Shown one piece after another: positions 16,849 through 24,903 of a DNA stretch of 51,954 bases. Positions within the stretch are counted from its first letter, which is position 1; the number at the start of each line of letters is the position of its first letter. The stretch comes from Actinomycetes bacterium. Its GTDB lineage: Bacteria > Actinomycetota > Actinomycetes > Mycobacteriales > Pseudonocardiaceae. The notes below the pieces were generated by a model. That model made no database searches and had not been told where the DNA came from. It was given only the letters and a program-made list of their open reading frames with translations. The stretch is from NCBI GenBank assembly GCA_021793175.1, contig JAJYTH010000011.1, positions 1-51,954 of the forward strand, read 5' to 3'. Position numbers and translations under genes: made by a program.

Positions 16849-17484
16849 TCAGCTCGATCGGTCCGGCGACCGGTCCGGGTCGGCTCCCAACATGCGCAGC
16901 GCGAGCTCGCCGTACTCCCGGCCCAGCGTGGTGGGCGATTTACGCGACTGCTCGGTGTACCAGCGGGCGACGTCCACCCCGAGCGAGAGCACCGCACGAG
17001 CGGCCGTCTTCGGGTCCGACACCGTGAAGTCACCCGCTTCGGCGCCGGCCACCACGAGATCGTGCACGATGCGCTCGATCTCTCGGCGCAACTCGATGAC
17101 GACGCGGTACTCCTTCTCCGGCAGCGCACCGAGTTCGTACTGCACCACGCGCGCGATCGTGTGGCGTCGTGCGTGCCAGGCGACGAACCGTTCCACGATC
17201 TCCCGCATGGCCCCCACCGGAGTGTCGGCCTGTTCGGCGGCGCTCATCACGAGGTTGAGTGCCTGTTCGTGGCCACTGCGGCTGATCTCGAACAGCAACG
17301 CCGCCTTGGAAGGGAAGTGCACATACAACGCGGCCGGACTCATGCCGGCATTGGACGCGATGTCGCGGGTGGTGGTGGCGTGGTAGCCGCGCTGGGCGAA
17401 GGACTCGACACCGGCGAGCATGAGCCGCCGCGCCGCGTCTGGTTGAACATCCGGCCACAAGTCGGCCGACAGCGACATCGACAT
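16849..17484 (-). CDS. TetR-family regulator of the acyl-CoA cluster
   Basis: 211 residues with an N-terminal HTH (AGVESFAQRGYHATTTRDIASNAGMSPAALYVHFPSKAALLFE) and a helical effector domain. On the minus strand a -10 TACAAT (17491-17496) is followed six bases later by ATG 17484, so the mRNA is probably leaderless; a TTG at 17490 is a less likely start. The palindrome at 17495-17508 overlaps this -10, which predicts self-repression and repression of the divergent SDR genes. The ligand is probably an acyl-CoA, inferred from the neighbourhood. Confidence 0.87.
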   Translation of the reverse strand: MSMSLSADLWPDVQPDAARRLMLAGVESFAQRGYHATTTRDIASNAGMSPAALYVHFPSKAALLFEISRSGHEQALNLVMSAAEQADTPVGAMREIVERFVAWHARRHTIARVVQYELGALPEKEYRVVIELRREIERIVHDLVVAGAEAGDFTVSDPKTAARAVLSLGVDVARWYTEQSRKSPTTLGREYGELALRMLGADPDRSPDRSS

Positions 17485-17494
17485 GCCCAAATTG

Positions 17495-17508
17495 TAAGCG
17501 AGTGCTTA
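17495..17508. promoter_or_regulatory. TetR operator in divergent promoter
   Basis: TAAGCGAGTGCTTA: perfect TAAGC/GCTTA arms with a four-base centre, overlapping the -10 of the TetR gene and lying 20 bases before the SDR start. Near-identical sites are at 25703-25716 and 16767-16780. Confidence 0.75.
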
Positions 17509-17528
17509 GCGTGGATTGGAGAACGGCC

Positions 17529-18281
17529 GTGGAATCACTGAAGGACCGGGTCGCCATTGTGACAGGAGCCAGCCGGGGGATCGGCTTCGGGGTGGCCCAG
17601 ACACTCGTCGACTCCGGCGCGAAAGTGGTCATCACCGCCCGGAAGCCCGATCCGTTGGCCGAAGCCGTCGAGCGGCTGGGCGGTGACTCGGTGGCGCTCG
17701 GCGTACCTGGTAAGGCCGACGACGCGGACCACCGGGACGAGGTGGTGCGGCGCACGTTGGAGACCTTCGGCCGCATCGACTTCCTCGTGAACAACACGGG
17801 GATCAACCCGGTCTACGGATCGATCCTCGACGTGGAGACCGAGGCTGCCGCCAAGATCTTCAACGTCAACGTCCTCGCGCCGCTGGCGTGGACGCGGAAG
17901 GTACGCGACGCGTGGATGGGCGAGCACGGTGGCGCGATCGTCAACGTCTCCTCGATCGCCGGGTTGCGAACCTCGCCCAACATCGGCATGTATGGCGTCA
18001 GCAAGGCGGCGCTCCTGCGACTGACCACCGAGCTCGCCCAGGAGCTGGCTCCGGCGATCCGGGTGAACGCCGTGGCTCCCGCCGTGGTGAAGACCGCCTT
18101 CGCCACAGCGTTGTACGCCGACCGTGAGGAAGAGGTGGCCGCCGGTTACCCGATGAAGCGGCTCGGTGTCCCCTCCGACGTAGCGGGAGCCGTGACGTTC
18201 CTGCTGTCGGACCAGTCCGCGTGGATGACAGGGCAGACACTTGTCGTCGACGGTGGTGTCACGCTCGGCGGTGGACTGTGA
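17529..18281 (+). CDS. SDR-family oxidoreductase (FabG-like)
   Basis: 250 residues. NAD(P)-binding GASRGIG, the NNTG variant of the NNAG motif, Ser in NVSSIAG and the YGVSK catalytic pair are all present, with a C-terminal MTGQTLVVDGG. The GTG at 17529 was chosen because GGAGA lies 6-8 bases upstream; GTG 17502 lies inside the operator. It probably oxidises a 3-hydroxyacyl-CoA or a similar alcohol. The stop overlaps the next start (GTGA). Confidence 0.88.
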   Translation: MESLKDRVAIVTGASRGIGFGVAQTLVDSGAKVVITARKPDPLAEAVERLGGDSVALGVPGKADDADHRDEVVRRTLETFGRIDFLVNNTGINPVYGSILDVETEAAAKIFNVNVLAPLAWTRKVRDAWMGEHGGAIVNVSSIAGLRTSPNIGMYGVSKAALLRLTTELAQELAPAIRVNAVAPAVVKTAFATALYADREEEVAAGYPMKRLGVPSDVAGAVTFLLSDQSAWMTGQTLVVDGGVTLGGGL

Positions 18282-19060
18282 CACTCGACCTCGACGGGGC
18301 CGGTGTCGTCGTCACGGGTGGAGGTAACGGCATCGGAGCGGCATTGGCCGCGCGGTTCGCCGCCGAAGGCGCCCGGGTGGTCGTCGCCGACCTCGACGGT
18401 GCCGCCGCGTCGGCCGTGGCGGAACGGGTGGGCGGCGTGGCCGTGGCCGGGGACGCGGCGTCGGTCGAAGGGGTGGGCGCGCTGGTGGGAGCGGCTCGCG
18501 ACGCCCTCGGGGAGATCGACCTGTTCTGCGCCAACGCGGGCATCGCCGTGCCCGGCGGGCCGGACGCCTCCGAGAAGGTGTGGTCGCGGGTCTGGGACGT
18601 CAACGTCATGGCCCACGTCCGCGCGGCACGTGAGTTGTTGCCCCGGTGGCTGGAGCGGGGGAGTGGACACTTCCTGGCCACCGTGTCCGCGGCCGGGCTG
18701 CTGACGAACCTCGGCTCGGCACCGTACTCGGTGACCAAGCACGCCGCCCTCGGATTCGCCGAGTGGCTTTCGGTGACCTACCGGCACCGCGGTATCCGGG
18801 TGCAGGCCCTCTGTCCTCAGGGGGTGCGTACGGACATGCTCGCCAACTCGGGCTCGGTGGGCACGGTCCTGCTGGGGCCCGGCGCCATCGAACCCGAGCA
18901 GGTCGCCGATGTCACCATGGAGGGTCTGCGTGACGGGCGGTTCCTCATCCTGCCGCACCCCGAGGTCGCCGAGTACTACGCGAACCGGGCCACCCGAACC
19001 GAGCGTTGGCTGGCCGGCATGAACAAGCTGCAACGCAAACTCGAGGACACGTCGGAATAG
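18278..19060 (+). CDS. SDR-family oxidoreductase
   Basis: 260 residues. It has the TGGGNGIG cofactor loop, CANAGIAV, Ser in ATVSAAGLL and the YSVTK catalytic motif; VVVADLDG after strand 2 favours NAD(H). A C-terminal tail of about 50 residues runs past the core (HPEVAEYYANRATRTERWLAGMNKLQRKL). GTG at 18278 overlaps the upstream stop, giving translational coupling with the first SDR; both appear to belong to one catabolic route. Confidence 0.87.
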   Translation: MTLDLDGAGVVVTGGGNGIGAALAARFAAEGARVVVADLDGAAASAVAERVGGVAVAGDAASVEGVGALVGAARDALGEIDLFCANAGIAVPGGPDASEKVWSRVWDVNVMAHVRAARELLPRWLERGSGHFLATVSAAGLLTNLGSAPYSVTKHAALGFAEWLSVTYRHRGIRVQALCPQGVRTDMLANSGSVGTVLLGPGAIEPEQVADVTMEGLRDGRFLILPHPEVAEYYANRATRTERWLAGMNKLQRKLEDTSE

Positions 19061-19119
19061 CGACGCCGTACGGGACGGTGACGACGAGTCGCCGGCGACG
19101 AGGTGACGAACCGGGGAAG

Positions 19120-19135
19120 GATCGGCCGATCGGTA
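19120..19135. promoter_or_regulatory. Imperfect palindrome at TetR start, related to the 24369 site
   Basis: GATCGGCCGATCGGTA matches the palindrome TACCGACCGGTCGGTA at 12 of 16 positions and runs into the start codon of the TetR gene. It also contains a perfect 12-bp palindrome, GATCGGCCGATC. A role in autoregulation is an inference. Confidence 0.45.
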
Positions 19136-19737
19136 TGCTCCCAACGGTGAGTGTTCCCGAAGGCCGGTCCGCCGTGCAACGGAGGTTGCTGTCGGCTGCG
19201 ACGCGATTGTTCGCCGAACACGGTTTCGATCGCACGTCGGTGAGTCAGATCGTCGAGGCCGCGGGCGTCACCAAAGGCGCCATGTACCACTACTTCCGCT
19301 CCAAGGACGACCTGCTCTACGAGGTCTACGCGCGGGTGTTGCGGGAGCAGACACGGCGGCTGGAGGCGTTCGCCAGCGGTGACGAACCGGTGACGAAGCG
19401 ACTTCACTCCATCGCCTCGGACGTCGTGGTCAGCACGATCGCCAACCTCGACGACGCCACGATCTTCTTCCAGTCCCTGCACCGGCTGGACCCGGCGATG
19501 CGCAAGGCGGTGCGCGCGGAACGACGTCGCTACCACGAACGGTTCCGAGGACTGATCGAGGAAGGACAGCGCGCCGGGCTGTTCCGTTCGGACAAACCCG
19601 CCGATATCATCGTCGACTTCTTCTTCGGCGCGGTGCACCATCTCGCCTACTGGTACCAGTCCAGCGGGGAGCTGTCGGCGCAGCAGGTCGGCGATCATTT
19701 CGCCGACCTGCTGCTCGACTCGCTCGAGCTGAGCTGA
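19135..19737 (+). CDS. Second TetR-family regulator
   Basis: 200 residues; HTH at about residues 15-60 (AATRLFAEHGFDRTSVSQIVEAAGVTKGAMYHYFRSKDDLLYEVY) and a helical C-terminal domain including FFFGAVHHLAYWY. ATG 19135 or GTG 19147 could start the protein; no clear SD was seen, so a leaderless mRNA is possible. It is convergent with the acyl-CoA dehydrogenase operon (8-base gap). It probably controls the APH/ACAD operon through the 24369 palindrome. Confidence 0.86.
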   Translation: MLPTVSVPEGRSAVQRRLLSAATRLFAEHGFDRTSVSQIVEAAGVTKGAMYHYFRSKDDLLYEVYARVLREQTRRLEAFASGDEPVTKRLHSIASDVVVSTIANLDDATIFFQSLHRLDPAMRKAVRAERRRYHERFRGLIEEGQRAGLFRSDKPADIIVDFFFGAVHHLAYWYQSSGELSAQQVGDHFADLLLDSLELS

Positions 19738-19745
19738 GCCCGGCC

Positions 19746-20897
19746 TCAGGACGCCGGAAGGTCCACCACCTCGGCGAGACGGGCGCGGTGCCGCCCCGGT
19801 GTGCCGAGTGCGAGTTGGTCGGCCTTGGCTCGCTTGAGATACAGGTGCGCGGGGTGTTCCCAGGTCATACCGATGCCGCCGTGCAGTTGAATCGCCTCTT
19901 CGGCGGCGTGCACGGCCACGGTCGCGCAGTAGGACTGCGCCACGGCCACCGCCACCTCGACGTCCGAGTCGTCACCGAACGGGTCGGTCCCGGCGAGCAC
20001 GTCGGCGGCGTAGCGTGCGGCGGCGCGGGCCGCCACCAGTTCGAGCCACACGTCGGCGAGGCGATGCTTGACCGCTTGGAACGAACCCACGGGCCTGCCG
20101 AACTGGTGTCGTTCCCGCACATACGCCACCGTGGTGTCGAGGCACCACTGCGCCACGCCCAGCTGTTCGGAGGCGAGCAGGCCCGCCGCCGTCACCAGTC
20201 CTTGTCGCAGCGCGGTGACGGCTTCTCGCCCCGTGACCAGTTCCCGCGCCGACGCCTGCCGCATCGTCACGTCGCCGACCCGCCTGGTGAGATCGAACGA
20301 CACCACCTCGGTGACATCCACTCCGGAGTGGCCGGCATCCACTTCGTACAAACCCTGACCGTCGGGTCCGACGGCGGGCACCACGAGTACATCGGCCGTC
20401 GAGGCATCGGCGACCGTGGTGACCGTCCCGGTGAGCACGGGACCGTCGGAGCCGGACGTGGCACGCACCGCCGTGGGGAACGCCGCTTCTGGCGCGGTGG
20501 ACAGGGCAACGGCGAGCGCACCCGTCGTCTCGCCCGTCGCCAGTCGTCGCAGTAGCGCGGCCACGTTTTCGACTTCGGTGTCGGCCCGCAGGAGTACCGA
20601 GGTCGCCAGCACAGCGCTACCGAGGAACGGCACGGGAGCCACGCTGCGGCCCAGCTCCTCCAATACGAGAGCGGTCTCCCTCGTCGACACACCCTGACCG
20701 CCGAGCTGCTCCGGTACCGGCAGTCCCGCCAGTCCCAGCTCGGCCGACAGGGTGCGCCACAACGCCGTGTCATAGGGTTCGTCGCCGTCGACCCGGGCCA
20801 CGAGCGCCGACGGTTCGCAGTGTTCGGAGAGTACGTTCCGCAACGTCGCGCGGAGATCGGTCTCCACATCGGAGTACAGCAGGTCGGGAGTCTTCAC
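19746..20897 (-). CDS. Acyl-CoA dehydrogenase (beta-type partner)
   Basis: 383 residues with an acyl-CoA dehydrogenase fold: N-terminal helices, a shortened middle beta domain, and a C-terminal domain with YVRERHQFGRPVGSFQAVKHRLAD and EEAIQLHGGIGMTWEHPAHLYLKR. The GTG at 20897 overlaps the stop of the upstream dehydrogenase gene, so both are made together. Adjacent FadE pairs of this kind form alpha2-beta2 enzymes in mycobacterial steroid side-chain catabolism; by analogy this may be one half of a heteromer. Confidence 0.87.
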   Translation of the reverse strand: MKTPDLLYSDVETDLRATLRNVLSEHCEPSALVARVDGDEPYDTALWRTLSAELGLAGLPVPEQLGGQGVSTRETALVLEELGRSVAPVPFLGSAVLATSVLLRADTEVENVAALLRRLATGETTGALAVALSTAPEAAFPTAVRATSGSDGPVLTGTVTTVADASTADVLVVPAVGPDGQGLYEVDAGHSGVDVTEVVSFDLTRRVGDVTMRQASARELVTGREAVTALRQGLVTAAGLLASEQLGVAQWCLDTTVAYVRERHQFGRPVGSFQAVKHRLADVWLELVAARAAARYAADVLAGTDPFGDDSDVEVAVAVAQSYCATVAVHAAEEAIQLHGGIGMTWEHPAHLYLKRAKADQLALGTPGRHRARLAEVVDLPAS

Positions 20898-22108
20898 CGG
20901 GGCAGGTCCTTCCACGCGACGTCCTTGTCCGTCCTCGGCTCGGTGGGAAGTCCGAGGACGCGTTCGGCGATGATGTTGCGCAGCACTTCGGACGTGCCGC
21001 CCTCGATGGAGTTGCCCTTGGCCCGCAGATAGCGATAGCCCGCCTCACGCCCGACGAAGTCGACCAGTTCGGGCCGCCGCAGCGACCAGTCGTCGTAGCG
21101 CAGCCCTTCCTCTCCCAGCAGTTCGAGTTCGAGCCCCGACAGCTCCTGGGCCAAGCGGGCGAAGGCGAGTTTCATGCCCGAGCCCTCGGGCCCCGGTTCA
21201 CCGACGGCGAGTTGCTGGCGCAGTCGCATTCCCGTGAGCCGGAACGCCTCCTGCTCGACCCACAGCCGCAGGAGTCGTTCGTGCAGTTCCGGGGTGCGTA
21301 GCTCGGGGCGTCGACGCCAGGTGTTCACCACCTTGCCCAGCATCCCGCTCTCCCTAGAAGCGGCGTTGCCGCCGATGGCCACCCGTTCGTTCATCAGGGT
21401 CGTCTGCGCGACCCTCCAGCCGTCACCGACCGGACCGAGCCGGTGTGCGTCGGGAATGCGCACGTCGGTGAGGAACACCTCGTTGAACTCGGCTTCTCCG
21501 GTGAGTTGCCGCAGCGGCCGGACCTCCACCCCGGGGTCGGTCATATCGCACACGAAGTAGGTGATGCCCCGGTGCTTGGGCACGTCCGGATCGGTGCGGG
21601 CCAACAGAATCGCCCACCGTGCGTTGTGCGCGGAGGACGTCCACACCTTCTGTCCGGTGACGATCCAGTCGCCGTCGTCGTCCCGCACGGCACGGGTGGC
21701 CAGTGCCGCCAGGTCCGATCCGGCTCCCGGTTCACTGAACAGCTGGCACCACACCTCCTCGCCGGTCCATAACGGACGGAGGAAGCGTCGTTTCTGTTCC
21801 TCGGTGCCGACGGCGAGGATCGTGGGTGCCGCCATACCGAGTCCGATGCCGTTACGTCGGGGGTCGTTGTCCGGCGCGTTCACCGCGGCGAACTCGGCCT
21901 CCACCACCGATTGCAGTTCCCGCGCCAACCCCAGCCCTCCGAGTCCGGTTGGGAAGTGCACCCACGCCAGGCCCGCGTCGAAGCGAGCGCGGAGGAACTC
22001 CAGGCGCTCGGTGGTGACAGGGTCGTGTTCGGCGAGGAATTCGGCCACGCGGCGGCGTAGTTCCTCGGCTTCCGTGCGGGGGTCCGTGTCGTCCGTGTCC
22101 GTCGCCAT
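20894..22108 (-). CDS. Acyl-CoA dehydrogenase (alpha-type partner)
   Basis: 404 residues. Substrate and FAD motifs: CQLFSEPGAGSDLA, VTGQKVWTSSAHNA, and the C-terminal SIEGGTSEVLRNIIAERVLG. ATG 22108 shares its A with the upstream stop (TGATG); the GTG one codon earlier is the alternative. It pairs by overlap with the 19746-20897 gene. A heterotetrameric dehydrogenase for a bulky or branched acyl-CoA is a reasonable reading. Confidence 0.89.
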   Translation of the reverse strand: MATDTDDTDPRTEAEELRRRVAEFLAEHDPVTTERLEFLRARFDAGLAWVHFPTGLGGLGLARELQSVVEAEFAAVNAPDNDPRRNGIGLGMAAPTILAVGTEEQKRRFLRPLWTGEEVWCQLFSEPGAGSDLAALATRAVRDDDGDWIVTGQKVWTSSAHNARWAILLARTDPDVPKHRGITYFVCDMTDPGVEVRPLRQLTGEAEFNEVFLTDVRIPDAHRLGPVGDGWRVAQTTLMNERVAIGGNAASRESGMLGKVVNTWRRRPELRTPELHERLLRLWVEQEAFRLTGMRLRQQLAVGEPGPEGSGMKLAFARLAQELSGLELELLGEEGLRYDDWSLRRPELVDFVGREAGYRYLRAKGNSIEGGTSEVLRNIIAERVLGLPTEPRTDKDVAWKDLPR

Positions 22109-23316
22109 CACCGGTACCTCTTCAGCTCTCGCCTGGCCAGGGAACGTTTGTGCACTTCGTCGGGTCCGTCAGCGAGCCGCAGGGTGCGCACCGCGGCCCA
22201 CAGCGAGGCGAGCGGGAAGTCCTGGCTCACCCCGCCCGCACCGTGTAGCTGGATGGCCTTGTCGAGAATCCACTCCACGGTCCGGGGCGTGGCGATCTTG
22301 ATGGCCTGGATCTCGGTGTGGGCACCCTTGTTGCCGACCGTGTCCATGAGCCACGCGGTCTTCAACACCAGTTGCCGCAACTGTTCCACCCGCACCCGCG
22401 ATTCGGCGATCCAGTCCTGGACCACGCCCTGTTCGGCCAGCGGTTTGCCGAACGCGACTCGCGCGACCGCGCGGCGACACATCAGCTCGATGGCACGCTC
22501 GGCCATGCCGATGGCGCGCATACAGTGGTGGATGCGGCCGGGCCCGAGCCTCGCCTGCGCGATGGCGAACCCGTCCCCCTCACCGCCGATGATGTTGTCG
22601 ACGGGCACGCGCACACGGTCGAAGACGATCTCGGCGTGTCCGCTGGATTCCTCGTCCCCGTAGCCGAACACGGTCATCGCCCGTTTCACGTGCACGCCGG
22701 GGGTGTCCCGGGGCACGAGCACCATGCTCTGCTGCCGATGCGGTTCGGCGTCCGGATCGGTCTTTCCCATGACGATGAAGATCCGGCAACGCGGGTTCAT
22801 CGCGCCGGAGATGAACCACTTGTGGCCGGTGATCACGTACTCGTCGCCGTCCCGTTCGATACGGGTCCCGATGTTGCGTGCGTCGGAGGAGGCGACGTCG
22901 GGCTCCGTCATGGCGAAGGCCGAGCGGATCTCGCCGTCCAGCAGCGGCCGCAGCCACTGCCGACGCTGCTGCGGCGAGCCGAACTGCGCCAGCAGTTCCA
23001 TGTTGCCGGTGTCGGGTGCAGCGCAGTTGGTGGCGATCGGGGCGAGGTGTGGACTGCGCCCGGTGATCTCGGCCAAGGGCGCGTACTGGAGGTTCGTCAG
23101 GCCCGCGCCGTGTTCGCCGGGCAGGAAGAGGTTCCACAGACCGCGCTCGCGGGCTTCGGTCTTGAGCTCCTCGATAATCGGCGGAGGCGCCCATGGGTCG
23201 GCGGCGGTCCGCGTCTGTTCGGCGAGTACGGGTTCGGCGGGGTACACGTGCTCGTCCATGAACTCGAGCAGCTTCTCGCGGTACCGCTCGGTGGTGGCGT
23301 CGTACGCGAAGTCCAT
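22108..23316 (-). CDS. ACAD11-like acyl-CoA dehydrogenase
   Basis: 402 residues. FAMTEPDVASSDARN and ITGHKWFISGAMNPRC form the FAD/substrate region, and the GPDEVHKRSLARRELKRYR end is typical of the ACAD10/11 and CaiA-like group. Its start shares the A of the upstream APH gene's stop (TGATG). In vertebrate ACAD10/11 an APH-like kinase and this kind of dehydrogenase are fused in one protein; here they are adjacent, coupled genes. The likely job is conversion of a phosphorylated 4-hydroxyacyl-CoA to the enoyl-CoA (inference). Confidence 0.88.
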   Translation of the reverse strand: MDFAYDATTERYREKLLEFMDEHVYPAEPVLAEQTRTAADPWAPPPIIEELKTEARERGLWNLFLPGEHGAGLTNLQYAPLAEITGRSPHLAPIATNCAAPDTGNMELLAQFGSPQQRRQWLRPLLDGEIRSAFAMTEPDVASSDARNIGTRIERDGDEYVITGHKWFISGAMNPRCRIFIVMGKTDPDAEPHRQQSMVLVPRDTPGVHVKRAMTVFGYGDEESSGHAEIVFDRVRVPVDNIIGGEGDGFAIAQARLGPGRIHHCMRAIGMAERAIELMCRRAVARVAFGKPLAEQGVVQDWIAESRVRVEQLRQLVLKTAWLMDTVGNKGAHTEIQAIKIATPRTVEWILDKAIQLHGAGGVSQDFPLASLWAAVRTLRLADGPDEVHKRSLARRELKRYR

Positions 23317-24335
23317 CAGACCTCCTTGAGAGTGGCGTTTCCACGCGCCACCAGTGGCGCGACACTCGCTCCGATGCGGTCGAAACCTTCGCCGACCGTC
23401 TTTCCCTGACTGAATCGGTAGTAGATGCCCTCCAAGATCACGGCGAGCTTGAAGAACGCGAAGCCGAGATACCAGTTCAGCGCCGAGGTGTCCCGTCCCG
23501 ACGTTCTCGTGTAGCGCGCGATGAGGTCGTCGACGGGTGGGAAGCCCGGTGCGGTGGCGACGCTGCTGACCTCGTCGCCCAGCGCTTCGCCCTCGGTGTA
23601 GGCGATCAGCAGGGCGATGTCGGTGAGCGGGTCGCCGAGTGTGGACATCTCCCAGTCCAGTACGGCGGTGATGGTGTCGTCGTCGGCGACGAGGAGGTTG
23701 TCGAGCCGGTAGTCACCGTGCACGATCGTCGGTTCCGGCGACGACGGCAGCCGAGCCGACAGTCGTTCGCGCAGGGCGTCGATTCCCGGGATGTCGCGGC
23801 TGCGGGAGGCATCGAGTTGCTTGCCCCATCGCCGCAGTTGCCGTTCCAAGAAGCCCTCGGGCCTGCCGAAGTCGGCCAGGCCCACCGAGACGTAGTCGAC
23901 GGCGTGCAACTCGGCCAGAGTGTCGATCATCGCCTCGGCGATGTGCCGCGTTCGTTCGGGGCCCAACGGAACGAGCTGGTCGCGGTGCCGGTAGGGGGTG
24001 CCCTCGACATGGTCCATCACGTAGAAGGGCGCTCCGAGCACCGAGGTGTCCTCGCACAGCAACACGGTGGGTGGCACGGGGACCGGGGTGGCCGCGAGGG
24101 CGCTGATGACAGTGTGCTCGCGGCGCATGTCGTGCGCGGTGGGCAGCACGTGGCCCAACGGCGGGCGGCGGACCACCCAGCGGTGGGTGCTGTCGTCGAC
24201 GACGTAGGTGAGGTTCGACCGGCCTCCTTCGATCACCCGGGCACGCAACGGTCCGGTGACCAGGTCCGGGCGCTGCCGGTCGAGGTGGGCGCGCAGCCGG
24301 TCCAGGTCGAGTCCCGGAGGGTTCTCCTCACTCAT
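23316..24335 (-). CDS. APH-family phosphotransferase (ACAD10/11 N-domain type)
   Basis: 339 residues. The kinase-like fold shows IEGGRSNLTYVV (ATP loop), a VHGDYRLDNLLV catalytic loop with Asp and Asn, and LDWEMSTLGDPLTDIA for metal binding. ATG 24335 has GAGGAGG upstream. Although the fold is that of aminoglycoside kinases, coupling to an ACAD11-like gene points to acyl-CoA metabolism, as with LvaA of levulinate catabolism in Pseudomonas, which phosphorylates a 4-hydroxyacyl-CoA. Antibiotic resistance is unlikely. Confidence 0.87.
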   Translation of the reverse strand: MSEENPPGLDLDRLRAHLDRQRPDLVTGPLRARVIEGGRSNLTYVVDDSTHRWVVRRPPLGHVLPTAHDMRREHTVISALAATPVPVPPTVLLCEDTSVLGAPFYVMDHVEGTPYRHRDQLVPLGPERTRHIAEAMIDTLAELHAVDYVSVGLADFGRPEGFLERQLRRWGKQLDASRSRDIPGIDALRERLSARLPSSPEPTIVHGDYRLDNLLVADDDTITAVLDWEMSTLGDPLTDIALLIAYTEGEALGDEVSSVATAPGFPPVDDLIARYTRTSGRDTSALNWYLGFAFFKLAVILEGIYYRFSQGKTVGEGFDRIGASVAPLVARGNATLKEV

Positions 24336-24368
24336 GTGACCTCCTCGTCACGGTGGGACGCGACCCGG

Positions 24369-24384
24369 TACCGACCGGTCGGTA
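24369..24384. promoter_or_regulatory. Perfect 16-bp palindrome upstream of APH/ACAD operon
   Basis: TACCGACCGGTCGGTA is fully self-complementary. It lies 34 bases upstream of the APH start and downstream of a minus-strand CTGACA (24391-24396) that can act as a -35, so binding would block the promoter. It differs from the TNAGCG sites, hence probably another regulator, such as the TetR at 19135. Confidence 0.7.
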
Positions 24385-24441
24385 TGGGGCTGTCAGCCGC
24401 GGCTCCCGGGCGGTGGCGAGTCGCGCCCACCAGATTCGTTC

Positions 24442-24903
24442 CTAGGGCACCATCAACACGACGACCTCGGCGACACAGGCGGGTTTGTCCGCGCCCTCGA
24501 TCTCGATGGTCCACCGCACTACGGCTTGTTTGCCCTGAGCCGTGTCGGTGACGGAGGCGAGATCGGCGGTGGCCCTGATACGGGAGCCGACGGTCACCGG
24601 CTGCGGGAACCGCACCTTGTTGAGGCCGTAGTTGATGCCCATGCGCAGACCCTCGACGCGGTAGATCTCCGCGCCCAACTTCGGGATCAGCGACAGCGTG
24701 AGATAGCCGTGGGCGATGGGCGCGCCGAACGGTCCTTCGGCCGCCTTCTCCGTGTCCACGTGGATCCACTGGTGATCGCCCGTGGCGTCGGCGAAGAGGT
24801 TGATCTGGTCCTGTGTGACCGTGTGCCACTCGCCGGTGCCGAGGGACTCGCCCACGGCGGCGGCGAAGGCGTCGAGGTCCGGGAAGACGCGTGTGGTGCT
24901 CAT
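24442..24903 (-). CDS. MaoC-family (R)-hydratase / dehydratase
   Basis: 153 residues, single hot-dog domain. The hydratase motif is visible in QDQINLFADATGDHQWIHVD (Asp/His pair) followed by GPFGAPIAHGYLTLSLIP. It hydrates trans-2-enoyl-CoA, supplying the second step of beta-oxidation. ATG 24903 overlaps the fabG-type stop (ATGA). It lies between the reductase and the APH/ACAD genes. Confidence 0.9.
   Translation of the reverse strand: MSTTRVFPDLDAFAAAVGESLGTGEWHTVTQDQINLFADATGDHQWIHVDTEKAAEGPFGAPIAHGYLTLSLIPKLGAEIYRVEGLRMGINYGLNKVRFPQPVTVGSRIRATADLASVTDTAQGKQAVVRWTIEIEGADKPACVAEVVVLMVP

Noticed and set aside
23316..24335. Aminoglycoside resistance gene
   Set aside because: The APH fold is shared by acyl-CoA-linked kinases; the gene is translationally coupled to an ACAD11-like dehydrogenase.
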